Below, piece after piece: positions 44,996 through 53,293 of a stretch of 64,000 nucleotides of DNA. The position numbers were made by a program, and so were the translations under genes. Position 1 is the stretch's first letter, and the number at the start of each line of letters is the position of its first letter. The notes below the pieces were generated by a model. That model was not told where the DNA came from, did not search any database, and saw only the letters and a program-made list of their open reading frames with translations. This stretch comes from JAHEJA01 sp965656445 (GTDB lineage Bacteria > Pseudomonadota > Alphaproteobacteria > Rhodobacterales > Rhodobacteraceae): contig CBFHKO010000004.1 in the NCBI GenBank assembly GCA_965656445.1, positions 62,001-126,000 of the forward strand. The letters run 5' to 3'.

Positions 44996-46408
44996 TTACT
45001 CGGTTGCTGGTGTATCAGCCTTAACCAAAGCACCGTTGCGCCATTCACCTGAGGCTTGCTCCCCTGACGCAAAGCGAATGGTCCCTTCGCCTTGGCGTTT
45101 TCCTTGAACAAAAGTGCCTTCGTAGATATCCCCATTCGCATAGGTCGCTACACCCGTGCCAGTGATTTCGCCAAACTGCCACTCACCAGTATAGGTAAAT
45201 CCATCGGGCAAAACGATTGTGCCTTGGCCATGGCGACGCCCGTCTAGATAGTCACCTTCATAGGTCATCCCATCCGCAAAAACCGCCTTGCCTTTGCCGT
45301 GACGCATCCCGTTTTTCCAATCACCATCGTAGACGTACCCATCACTATAGGACATCACACCTTTGCCATCATTGCGCGCATTTTTAAAATCGCCAACATA
45401 GGTAATGCCGTTGGAATAGGTTGCGGTTCCGCGTCCTTCAATGACACCTGCAACCCAGCCTCCTTCGTAAGTGGATCCATCGGGATATGTGATTTTACCC
45501 TGGCCATCCGACATACCATTGACAAAGTTGCCGACGTAAAAGGACCCATCGGGATAGGTCACTTCGCCTGCGCCCTGAATTTGACCGTTTTCCCAATTGC
45601 CGACGTATTTATAGCCATCCGCTCCCGTAAAGGTGCCCTGACCGCTTCTTTGATCGTCTTTGAAGAGACCGTCATAGACGTCGCCATTGGCATAGATAAC
45701 CTTGCCAGAGCCCTCACGTCGACCACTGACCAAAATACCCTCATAAACGTCACCGTTAGGTTGGATGAGCTTACCCTTGCCATTGATTTCTCCGTTGCGC
45801 CAAATGCCTTCAAAGACAAGTCCTTCTTGCATTTCTAGCCGACCGCGCCCCTCGCGGGCGCCGCGAATGATTTCACCTTGGTAGACAGACCCATCGGCAT
45901 AGGTGACTTTGGCTGTGCCTTCTTTGACGCCATTCACCCAATCCCCGTCATAGATATATCCGTCTGGATTTATCACGATGCCGCGGCCATGATGCATTGC
46001 ATTTAAAAATCCGCCCTCATAGCGCGCTCCGTTAGAGTACAAAGCAACCCCTTGGCCTGTGATCGCCCCATCGAGCCAATTGCCTTCGTATGTGCCACCA
46101 TCAGCAAAGGTTATTATGCCAAAGCCTTCTGGTTTGCCTTTGACAAAGGTGCCGACGTAAATTGAGCCATTGGGGAATTTCGCCTCGCCTTGGCCACGGA
46201 TTTCACCATCCACCCAATCACCTGAATATTCATATCCATTGGGCAAGGTGTAAGTCCCTGTCCCATGCTGCAAACCATTCTTAAAGGTGCCCTCGTAGAC
46301 ACCTCCATCATCATATTGTTTGGTTTGAACGCCGTCTTGGGCAGACACCATGGGCGCCACTGCGAGCGTGACCGCGAAAACGACATTTGCAATACTACGA
46401 GTCTTCAT
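44996..46408 (-). CDS. Exported protein with 18 tandem MORN repeats
   Basis: A 470-residue protein. Residues 1-23 form a signal peptide (hydrophobic FAVTLAVAPMVSA, cut before QDG). Residues 37-450 are exactly 18 consecutive 23-residue MORN units of the form YxGxWxxGxxxGxGxxxxxxG with no insertions, followed by a half-unit (QASGEWRNGALV) and an acidic tail. MORN repeats form long beta-hairpin ribbons that bind lipids or proteins; this one would lie in the periplasm or outside. Position 6 of the unit alternates F and W. No enzymatic domain is present. Ribosome site is weak. Downstream of slyX on the same strand. Confidence 0.92.
   Translation of the reverse strand: MKTRSIANVVFAVTLAVAPMVSAQDGVQTKQYDDGGVYEGTFKNGLQHGTGTYTLPNGYEYSGDWVDGEIRGQGEAKFPNGSIYVGTFVKGKPEGFGIITFADGGTYEGNWLDGAITGQGVALYSNGARYEGGFLNAMHHGRGIVINPDGYIYDGDWVNGVKEGTAKVTYADGSVYQGEIIRGAREGRGRLEMQEGLVFEGIWRNGEINGKGKLIQPNGDVYEGILVSGRREGSGKVIYANGDVYDGLFKDDQRSGQGTFTGADGYKYVGNWENGQIQGAGEVTYPDGSFYVGNFVNGMSDGQGKITYPDGSTYEGGWVAGVIEGRGTATYSNGITYVGDFKNARNDGKGVMSYSDGYVYDGDWKNGMRHGKGKAVFADGMTYEGDYLDGRRHGQGTIVLPDGFTYTGEWQFGEITGTGVATYANGDIYEGTFVQGKRQGEGTIRFASGEQASGEWRNGALVKADTPATE
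45059..46300 (-). repeat. Coding tandem array: 18 MORN units of 69 bases
   Basis: The array encodes residues 37-450 of the MORN protein. The 69-base units are diverged at DNA level, so this is a protein-level repeat rather than a recent amplification. Confidence 0.85.
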
Positions 46409-46486
46409 CCGAGCTGAGCCTTTTCCCCTGTGTTACAAGAAACCTAGTCTAGTCCCGTTTGGCTGGCAATGGTGGAGTGAACCTGT

Positions 46487-46699
46487 TTACCAATGCGGCG
46501 GACGTTGATCGGCGACGAATTCGCCCCCATCGGATTCACGTTCAGCTTCTCGTTCCACGAGCAATTGAACGAGTTTTCCCAAGCGGTCCAATTCTTTTTG
46601 CTGTTTCGCAACGATGAGAGACAAGTCATCATTGACCCGAATAACATCCGCAAGATGAATTTCGATATCGGTTAACCGTTGATCTGTAGGCTTTGACAT
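46487..46699 (-). CDS. slyX: SlyX family protein
   Basis: A 70-residue coiled-coil protein: RLTDIEIHLADVIRVNDDLSLIVAKQQKELDRLGKLVQLL is the SlyX heptad region, and it ends with the family hallmark RPPHW. Role unknown. ATG 46699 is chosen by match to family length; the frame is open further up. Lies 78 bases upstream of the MORN gene. Confidence 0.88.
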   Translation of the reverse strand: MSKPTDQRLTDIEIHLADVIRVNDDLSLIVAKQQKELDRLGKLVQLLVEREAERESDGGEFVADQRPPHW

Positions 46700-46851
46700 G
46701 CGTTGAACACCATCTCGTTTTTCACACCAGAAATGGCGATTAATCGCTGAATATACAAGCGCATTGTCACAGTATCGCCCAATTCCCCCTCTAGTCAAAC
46801 GACATGCTTTGACTGTATTGCTTTGGCTAACGAGTAACGAGAACCGCTTTT

Positions 46852-49122
46852 ATGACGTCGAATACTGAAAATCTGTTTGTTGAGCGGACGCTCAAAGGAC
46901 ATCAATCTGAACATGTGACCCTTTTGGCGGCGGTTGAGATGCCTTCAGAGGATCACCTTCGTCGCGTTACCTTGTTTTTCTCCAAAACAACCGATGTAAA
47001 CCACGTGATCATTCGGAGCCCGTGGGACATTGCCGCCTCCACAACTGTGGATGGGGCTTTGAAAATCGACGTAACGAGCGACAGCGATGGACCAGTTGCG
47101 CTCACCCTTGATGGTCATGATGTCGACATTGATCCGCAAGTGCCCGAGTTTGACCTATTGAAGGGTGACAATGTTGCCCTTTCTGTTCAAAATGGGGAAA
47201 CGGCGCCAGATATCGCGGATTGGCTAGAGTTCCACATTCGGGAACAGGGATTGACAGCCGCGGTCATATTTTATCGTGCAGACCCCGCAAAGGTTCCGGC
47301 CTTCGCCGCTAATTTGAAACGCGAAATTGCCCAGCGCGGCGTGCAGGTAAATATCATCTGCCTGAGTGCCGATACGCCCTTTGGCAATCCAGACATGCCA
47401 CCAGAATGGCATCCCTATTCGACACCTGGCGCCCCGGGCAAAGATCGCATGACCATACCTCCGGCGAACCCGTGGCGATCCGCCATGAGCGAGGTGCATT
47501 TCTTTGAAATCAGCCGCCATTTGTTTTTGAACAAAGCGCGGGCTGTGACAAATATTGATGTGATTGACCTCGTCTTCAACGATCAGCAAGGATCTGTTTT
47601 TGATCGTGCGGCCCAATCTCCAGCAGGTGTCATTACCTTACTGGGGCGTCACTGCTATCCTTGGCGCGTCCGCAACGACATGCCCCCCAAATTCGGCGAT
47701 CACGTCTGCATTCAATTTGACAAGGGCGTTTCAGCCCGTCGATGGTGTGTGGCCCCTGACAAAATTCCTATGGACACGACTTGGAAGTTCATCCGTATTC
47801 GAGGCACCTCAGCGACGCTACGCGATTTTGGTCAATTTGGACGATTTATGGCCCTCCGCTATCGGTCCGACAAAGTCAGCAAAATCGTTCCCAAAACTAG
47901 CCTAATCGAGCACCCCGAATTGGTGAAATTGGCCAAAGATGCCTTTGATCACAAGCCTGTCCGGATGCCTGACGTTCAAGAGCCTCAAACACCCAAAGGG
48001 TCAAAAGGGCTAACGTCGATTGTAACAACCATGAAGAACGAAGGACCCTTTATCCTTGAGTGGTTGGCCTATCACCGCGTGATCGGGGTCAAGGGCTTCC
48101 TTGTGTACACGAATGACTGTACCGATGGCACTGATACCTTTTTGGACCTTTTACAAGATAAAGGATATGTCCAACACAGGGACAATCCCTTCAAAGGAAC
48201 AGACCTCAAACCTCAACACGCAGCCTTGCAGGCCGCCGAAGAGGAGCCACTCATTCGCGATGCAGAATGGGCGATCTGTATGGATGTTGATGAATATATC
48301 AACATCAAAACAGGCGACGGCACCTTGGACGCTCTTTATGAAGCGGTTGGTGATGCGAATATGATTTCCTGTACCTGGCGACTCTTTGGGAATGCGGATG
48401 TGCATGAATTCAAGGACAGCCCCATTATCGAGCAATTCAATCGCTGCGCCGAAGAGCTCACGCGCAAACCACACCAAGCATGGGGTTTCAAAACGCTTTT
48501 CAAGAACCTCGGTATTTTCAAAAAACTCGGCGTTCATCGGCCCAAGGGTTTGATCCCTCAGCATTGGAGCAAAATCAACTGGATCAACGGATCAGGCGCC
48601 GAAATCCCCAAAGAGATGTTCCGCAATGCTTGGCGGTCTACGACGGAAACCTATGGCTATGATTTGGTTCAACTCAACCACTATGCCGTGCGGTCAGCAG
48701 AAAGCTTTTTGGTCAAACGGGACCGTGGACGTGTGAACCACGTCGATCGCGATCAAGGCTTGGCCTATTGGTTCCGCATGAATAACAACTCAGAACGTGA
48801 GTTTTCCATTCAACGGATGCTCCCCAAGCTCAAGGAAGAAATGAACACCATGCTTGCGGATCCCGAGATCAAAGCCGCACATGAGGCCTGTGTCAAAGCG
48901 CATGCCGAAAAAATCAAAGAGCTGCGGAAAACGGAAAACTATACGAAGTTTTATAAAGAAATCACCAGTGAACGCATGGAACGCCTCAGCCGTCTCCACC
49001 ACCACTTTGGGGCAAATGTCTTTTTGTCTGGGCCAGATAGCGTCACAGACGAGGTCGCCTTTGGCAACTTCCCGCGCAACTTCTTTTACACTGTCGATCA
49101 GGTTAAAGAAACGCAGCACTAA
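46852..49122 (+). CDS. Two-part glycosyltransferase: unknown N-terminal half, GT family 2 (Glyco_tranf_2_4) C-terminal half
   Basis: A 756-residue protein. From about 385 it is a GT-A fold of the Glyco_tranf_2_4/GT92-like group: LTSIVTTMKNEGPFILEWLAYHRVIGVKGFLVYTND, then the metal-binding acidic motif MDVDEYIN around 483-490, and HYAVRSAESFLVKRDRGR near 650. Residues 1-380 have no family I recognise; they contain a segment (IIEDWLEFH-like region through CLSADTPFGNP) suggesting a globular alpha/beta domain. Cytoplasmic, with no membrane segment. The next two genes, on the other strand, are also surface-carbohydrate-like. Weak ribosome site. Confidence 0.8.
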   Translation: MTSNTENLFVERTLKGHQSEHVTLLAAVEMPSEDHLRRVTLFFSKTTDVNHVIIRSPWDIAASTTVDGALKIDVTSDSDGPVALTLDGHDVDIDPQVPEFDLLKGDNVALSVQNGETAPDIADWLEFHIREQGLTAAVIFYRADPAKVPAFAANLKREIAQRGVQVNIICLSADTPFGNPDMPPEWHPYSTPGAPGKDRMTIPPANPWRSAMSEVHFFEISRHLFLNKARAVTNIDVIDLVFNDQQGSVFDRAAQSPAGVITLLGRHCYPWRVRNDMPPKFGDHVCIQFDKGVSARRWCVAPDKIPMDTTWKFIRIRGTSATLRDFGQFGRFMALRYRSDKVSKIVPKTSLIEHPELVKLAKDAFDHKPVRMPDVQEPQTPKGSKGLTSIVTTMKNEGPFILEWLAYHRVIGVKGFLVYTNDCTDGTDTFLDLLQDKGYVQHRDNPFKGTDLKPQHAALQAAEEEPLIRDAEWAICMDVDEYINIKTGDGTLDALYEAVGDANMISCTWRLFGNADVHEFKDSPIIEQFNRCAEELTRKPHQAWGFKTLFKNLGIFKKLGVHRPKGLIPQHWSKINWINGSGAEIPKEMFRNAWRSTTETYGYDLVQLNHYAVRSAESFLVKRDRGRVNHVDRDQGLAYWFRMNNNSEREFSIQRMLPKLKEEMNTMLADPEIKAAHEACVKAHAEKIKELRKTENYTKFYKEITSERMERLSRLHHHFGANVFLSGPDSVTDEVAFGNFPRNFFYTVDQVKETQH

Positions 49123-49128
49123 GAGATG

Positions 49129-50136
49129 CTATTCAAGCTCTTTTAACCCAAGGCGCACCGCTCGATTGTCGTTTCGCTTCAGGATCGCCTGCCCCAGCAT
49201 CTTGGCGAGCTCAATATGACCCTTTTTCACAGTGCGTTGAAAAAGCTCACGCTGATAGCGCGGAAAATCACGCCGTTTGCGCAGCATTTGATAATATTGA
49301 TCGCTTTCCAAGTCACCAGAAAGTGCACCCAGAATAATGGGACTTAGTATCCCCATTTGGTTCAAGGATGATCCTAAGCGATGCCCCATCAATGGAGCGC
49401 GCAAAAGGTTAATGTTCTTCCCCTTGAACCGTTTCACATGCCCAGTATCAAGCGGCTCATAGGGGTCATAAAGGATGGACACACGACGGGCCATTTTAAT
49501 CGCTTTCGTTGCGTCCCCATAGGGCCCTGAGAAATCCCGATCCCACGCCACTTTGTAACGCGTTTCCCAATCCACAATCGATTTGTCTAATGTGGTTTGC
49601 GGACTTATGGCAACCACATCGCACCCTGGCGCTGCAGCACTAAAGGCACATGCCGCATACCCACCCATGGACGCGCCATAAAAAACAACATGTTTGAATT
49701 GTGAGAAAAATCCTGAATCGCGTAATTCGTCGAATTGCTCGGAGACCCAAGGGTTACGATACCACGTCCACCCTCCGGCCATAACACCCAACATTGACCA
49801 ACCTTGTTGTTCAATGAACGAAAATCCCCAAGGGCGGCGATCATCCCGATTGTTCATCGCGACATCCAAATTGTCAAAGGTCACGACCAATGTGTCCTTG
49901 GAGCGTGGCATATACAAAAACGAATGCCCCTCTGGTCCGGGCCGATAAAAGCCATCTTTACCTGCAAGAGCTTCGGCAATGTCGTCCCACCCTTCTTCGC
50001 GAACAGGCTCAGGTGGCTTGGGAAAGGCAACGATCCGTATGCGCTTTTTGTCTTCGCTTTCCAAATCGGATAATTGCTCGTTCGTGCAGAAGTCTTTTAA
50101 AAACGGAAAGGCGCCGGTGCCCTGTTTGACATCCAT
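49129..50136 (-). CDS. Alpha/beta-hydrolase-like protein of unknown function
   Basis: About 335 residues. A nucleophile elbow FYGASMGGYAA places Ser at residue 156; an acidic candidate lies in ILYDPYEPLD and a His in APLMGHRLG, in the correct order for an alpha/beta-hydrolase triad. The first 60 residues and the C-terminal basic helix do not match anything I know. Genes like this often occur beside glycosyltransferases in Rhodobacteraceae. ATG 50136 is used; a GTG two codons earlier is possible. It ends six bases from the convergent glycosyltransferase. Confidence 0.6.
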   Translation of the reverse strand: MDVKQGTGAFPFLKDFCTNEQLSDLESEDKKRIRIVAFPKPPEPVREEGWDDIAEALAGKDGFYRPGPEGHSFLYMPRSKDTLVVTFDNLDVAMNNRDDRRPWGFSFIEQQGWSMLGVMAGGWTWYRNPWVSEQFDELRDSGFFSQFKHVVFYGASMGGYAACAFSAAAPGCDVVAISPQTTLDKSIVDWETRYKVAWDRDFSGPYGDATKAIKMARRVSILYDPYEPLDTGHVKRFKGKNINLLRAPLMGHRLGSSLNQMGILSPIILGALSGDLESDQYYQMLRKRRDFPRYQRELFQRTVKKGHIELAKMLGQAILKRNDNRAVRLGLKELE

Positions 50137-50178
50137 AAACACACGGCTATCGGAATGAAGGCAATTTTCTAAAAACGG

Positions 50179-51354
50179 TTATAGGAATTTGACTTTATAT
50201 TCATCGCCAAACCCTTTGAGGTTACATAAAACATCAACGGGCTTAACCTGCTTTTCAAAGCCGATAACACGAATTTTATTTTCCGGCACATCATTTGATT
50301 TCAAAAATGCAATATAAGGGGGAATCCAATCGCGAGGCTCATCCCCGAATTCCCCTTGAGGATTGATGTCAAACAGCTGAATTTCACAGTCGTACTTGTG
50401 GTACATCGCCAATGCAAATCCACGCGCATTCCCGGTTAAATCCGCAACGGTTTCAATATCCCCTTCAGGAACATGATCCATAAGCGCCGTGTCAAACACG
50501 GCTTTCGCACGTCCCTTGATCGGAGCCTTGAACGCCTTGATTTCATGTTGCTTGACCAAGCGCTCCAAATACGAATTCACAGGTGGCAATCCACTATGAA
50601 AATTACCAATTTGCCGTTTGTTTGACGCCCAAAGATGCAAGGCCGTCGTCTGATCAGTAATTTCTTTTTCCGCCAACTGAGCTCGCTTCAGAAATTTCGT
50701 GCGATCTCGAAACGTAATTGGATAAAAGGCATCGAGTGGAAGCACATGTTCCTGTAGGCCAAGCTCATGCACAAAATGGGTCACCATCAATGGCCCCCAT
50801 ACACCCCATGTCTGTTGTGACACATGCACCGGATTGCCCGCCTGAGCAGCCGCCCTTAGCTCTTTTTGTTTGGGATTGGGCAAAAACGGAGCAATGGAAT
50901 ATCGATCTTCAGTAAATTCCAGCATCTTAGCCAAAATCTCACTGTCAGCGGGCAATCCCAAGATCGCATTATTCACGCTATATTCACCAGGGAGCTCATA
51001 CCCCATGACATAATCGCTGTCATAGGTCATAGGCACGTGACAAGAGACATCCGTATCAATCCAAATCATGCCTGGATTTTGATGGATCATATGAAGGCGA
51101 AACCAATCCGCAAAGAGGGCAAAGCTGTCCTTCTTTTCGTATTTTATGAAATCTTCCGTATCAATGATTTCACGCCCATCCCGTTGAATAACACCTTTAG
51201 GGACATTTGGAATCGGTTCATAACTAAACAGTGTTATTTTTTGCCCTTTATCTACAAAAGACTTTAGGCAAAGCTGTTCCATCCAACTTAATGGACCACC
51301 GATCCACAGGGTTCCAACTTCTCTAATCCGCGCCACACCAATATCCTTAGTCAA
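50179..51354 (-). CDS. DXD-type glycosyltransferase with an added Rossmann-like C-terminal domain
   Basis: A 391-residue protein. The first 280 residues resemble capsule/OCH1-type sugar transferases: IGGPLSWMEQLCLKSFVDKGQKITLFSYE at the start and the metal-binding WIDTDVSC around 97-104. Residues about 300-391 (VADLTGNARGFALAMYHKYDCEIQLFDINPQGEF onward) look like the SAM-binding half of a class I methyltransferase, although the glycine motif is irregular (DLTGNARG). The join is in frame without a break. Sugar donor and acceptor unknown. Runs in the same direction as the hydrolase-like gene, about 42 bases upstream of it. Confidence 0.75.
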   Translation of the reverse strand: MTKDIGVARIREVGTLWIGGPLSWMEQLCLKSFVDKGQKITLFSYEPIPNVPKGVIQRDGREIIDTEDFIKYEKKDSFALFADWFRLHMIHQNPGMIWIDTDVSCHVPMTYDSDYVMGYELPGEYSVNNAILGLPADSEILAKMLEFTEDRYSIAPFLPNPKQKELRAAAQAGNPVHVSQQTWGVWGPLMVTHFVHELGLQEHVLPLDAFYPITFRDRTKFLKRAQLAEKEITDQTTALHLWASNKRQIGNFHSGLPPVNSYLERLVKQHEIKAFKAPIKGRAKAVFDTALMDHVPEGDIETVADLTGNARGFALAMYHKYDCEIQLFDINPQGEFGDEPRDWIPPYIAFLKSNDVPENKIRVIGFEKQVKPVDVLCNLKGFGDEYKVKFL

Positions 51355-51396
51355 TCATCCCTAAAACGGAACGGCTCTTTTGTTCTGCGTAATAGC

Positions 51397-51476
51397 TTTA
51401 AATCCAGATTAAACACAAATTATGGCAACATGGTGCACTTTTCCGCATTTTGTTGCTTTTCATTTAAATCCAGATT
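51397..51476. repeat. 14-base direct repeat upstream of leuA
   Basis: TTTAAATCCAGATT occurs exactly at 51397-51410 and 51463-51476, starts 66 bases apart. It may be a paired regulator site; the second copy lies just before a TATATT (51479-51484) that could be the -10 of the leuA promoter. Confidence 0.5.
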
Positions 51477-51493
51477 TGTATATTGGCCTTCAG

Positions 51494-51580
51494 ATGATGA
51501 CACAAGCGAACATATCACGTTTACAGAACCGCTCCCCTGCGGTGATTTCGCTCGACCTCCTTCTACTAAGCTGCCTCTGA
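51494..51580 (+). CDS. leuL: Leucine-rich leader peptide upstream of leuA
   Basis: A 28-codon ORF (ATG at 51494 or 51497) ending SLDLLLLSCL-stop: six of its last nine codons are Leu, using CTC, CTT and CTA. It lies 81 bases before leuA and its Leu codons and stop overlap the 5' arms of two nested stems. This is the classic layout of a leucine-responsive leader: ribosomes stalling for charged tRNA-Leu would change the fold. There is no good ribosome site before the ATG, so translation may be leaderless or weak. The gene symbol is given by analogy. Confidence 0.72.
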   Translation: MMTQANISRLQNRSPAVISLDLLLLSCL

Positions 51581-51643
51581 GCGTGCCATTCATGGTGCGA
51601 CCGCTCAGAGGGGACAAGCTTCGCACCGCACAGCTAAGTAGAA
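51561..51643 (+). promoter_or_regulatory. Nested stem-loop attenuator region of leuA
   Basis: Outer stem: 51561-51573 with 51631-51643, 12 of 13 pairs. Inner stem: 51574-51583 (CCTCTGAGCG) with 51602-51611 (CGCTCAGAGG), 10 of 10 pairs. The 5' arms cover the last Leu codons and the stop of the leader ORF, and the 3' outer arm ends a few bases before the leuA ribosome site. No T run follows, so control of translation, or Rho-dependent termination, fits better than a classic terminator. Confidence 0.65.
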
Positions 51644-51661
51644 ACAAAAAGAGACCCTAAC

Positions 51662-53230
51662 ATGACACAAGATTCAAACAAAGACCGCGTCGTGATCTTT
51701 GACACAACGCTTCGCGACGGCGAACAGTCCCCTGGCGCCACAATGACCCATGCGGAAAAGCTTGAAATAGCCGGTCTATTGGACGACATGGGCGTTGATA
51801 TCATCGAAGCTGGTTTTCCAATCGCCTCAGAGGGTGACTTCAAAGCCGTTTCAGAAATCGCTCAGCGTTCAAAATCATCCGTTATCTGCGGTCTCGCCCG
51901 CGCTAATTTCTCCGATATTGATCGCTGTTGGGAGGCCGTGAAACACGCGGCGAAACCTCGGATCCATACTTTTATCGGCACATCACCGCTTCACCGCGCG
52001 ATTCCGAATTTGGACATGGATCAAATGGCGGATAAAATCCATGAAACAGTCACCCATGCGCGTAACCTCTGTGACAACGTCCAATGGTCGCCAATGGATG
52101 CAACGCGCACAGAAACGGATTACCTCTGCCGCGTTGTTGAAATCGCGATCAAAGCGGGCGCAACAACGATCAATATTCCTGACACCGTGGGCTATACTGC
52201 CCCTGTGGAATCAGCCGACCTTATTCGTATGTTGATCAACCGTGTCCCAGGCGCTGATGACATCATCTTTGCGACACATTGCCATAACGACTTGGGAATG
52301 GCGACGGCGAACGCATTGGCGGCTGTTGACGGCGGCGCACGTCAGATTGAATGCACTATCAATGGGCTTGGAGAACGCGCTGGCAACACAGCCCTCGAAG
52401 AAGTCGTCATGGCCCTAAAGGTTCGCAGCGATATCATGCCCTACTACACAGATATCGACACGACCAAGATCATGAATATCTCGCGCCGTGTTGCGACTGT
52501 CTCAGGGTTCCCAGTTCAGTTTAACAAAGCCATCGTTGGAAAAAACGCCTTTGCGCATGAAAGCGGCATTCACCAAGACGGCATGCTTAAAAATGCTGAG
52601 ACCTTTGAAATCATGCGGCCCTCTGATGTTGGCTTGTCCGATACCAACCTCGTTATGGGCAAACACTCTGGTCGCGCCGCATTACGTGCGAAACTTAATG
52701 ATCTTGGCTTTCAACTCGCGGACAACCAACTCAAAGATGTCTTCGTGCGCTTCAAAGAATTGGCCGATCGCAAGAAAGAAGTCTACGACGATGATCTCAT
52801 TGCCTTGATGCAAGCGGGACAAGACACTGAAAACGATCACATCATATTGTCATCGCTCAAGGTCGTGTGTGGAACAGATGGCCCTCAAGAGGCAGACATG
52901 ACTCTGTCAATTGATGGCCAAGAAACCAGTGTCACAGCAACAGGTGACGGCCCTGTGGACGCCACATTCAACGCGGTCAAATCCCTTTATGGTCACAGCG
53001 CGCGTCTTCAACTTTATCAAGTGCATGCTGTTACCGAAGGCACAGATGCCCAAGCCACGGTCACCGTCCGCATGGAACAAGACGGCAATGTCGCAACAGG
53101 CCAAAGCTCGGACACGGATACTGTTGTCGCAAGTGCCAAGGCCTATATCAACGCTTTGAACCGCCTATACGTGAGACGCGCCCGCATTGGCGAAGACAAA
53201 CGCGAAGTGAACTGGAAAAGCCACGACTAA
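51662..53230 (+). CDS. leuA: 2-isopropylmalate synthase
   Basis: Commits 2-oxoisovalerate and acetyl-CoA to leucine synthesis. The 522-residue protein has the catalytic barrel (FDTTLRDGEQSPGATM at 11-26 with the metal-binding Asp, HCHNDLGMATANALAAV with metal His residues, and NGLGERAGNTALEEVVMAL), a linker with HESGIHQDGMLKN, and a C-terminal regulatory LeuA dimer domain (DATFNAVKSLYG) that binds leucine. AGAGA precedes the ATG. A leucine-rich leader ORF and nested stems lie upstream, and a terminator follows. Confidence 0.97.
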   Translation: MTQDSNKDRVVIFDTTLRDGEQSPGATMTHAEKLEIAGLLDDMGVDIIEAGFPIASEGDFKAVSEIAQRSKSSVICGLARANFSDIDRCWEAVKHAAKPRIHTFIGTSPLHRAIPNLDMDQMADKIHETVTHARNLCDNVQWSPMDATRTETDYLCRVVEIAIKAGATTINIPDTVGYTAPVESADLIRMLINRVPGADDIIFATHCHNDLGMATANALAAVDGGARQIECTINGLGERAGNTALEEVVMALKVRSDIMPYYTDIDTTKIMNISRRVATVSGFPVQFNKAIVGKNAFAHESGIHQDGMLKNAETFEIMRPSDVGLSDTNLVMGKHSGRAALRAKLNDLGFQLADNQLKDVFVRFKELADRKKEVYDDDLIALMQAGQDTENDHIILSSLKVVCGTDGPQEADMTLSIDGQETSVTATGDGPVDATFNAVKSLYGHSARLQLYQVHAVTEGTDAQATVTVRMEQDGNVATGQSSDTDTVVASAKAYINALNRLYVRRARIGEDKREVNWKSHD

Positions 53231-53246
53231 CGCATCGCCCCTTGAT

Positions 53247-53276
53247 TTCTTCTTTTTAGAAATATCCTCAGGGGGT
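53247..53276 (-). repeat. Dispersed 3'-end repeat, copy 5 (diverged)
   Basis: Read on the minus strand: CCCCCTGAGGATATTTC then AAAAAGAAGAAA, a diverged form of the CCCCCAGAGTATTT...AAAGCTGAAGA element seen at 25305. It lies in the leuA-rng convergent gap, oriented with rng. Confidence 0.45.
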
Positions 53277-53293
53277 GAATTGGCGGAGCCAAG

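Noticed and set aside
45059..46300. CRISPR or DNA satellite interpretation of the MORN array
   Set aside because: The periodicity is 69 bases with no spacers and encodes a continuous, conserved protein repeat.
51430..51660. 76-codon frame covering the leuA leader region
   Set aside because: No family likeness or ribosome site; the shorter leucine-rich frame in another phase explains the region better.
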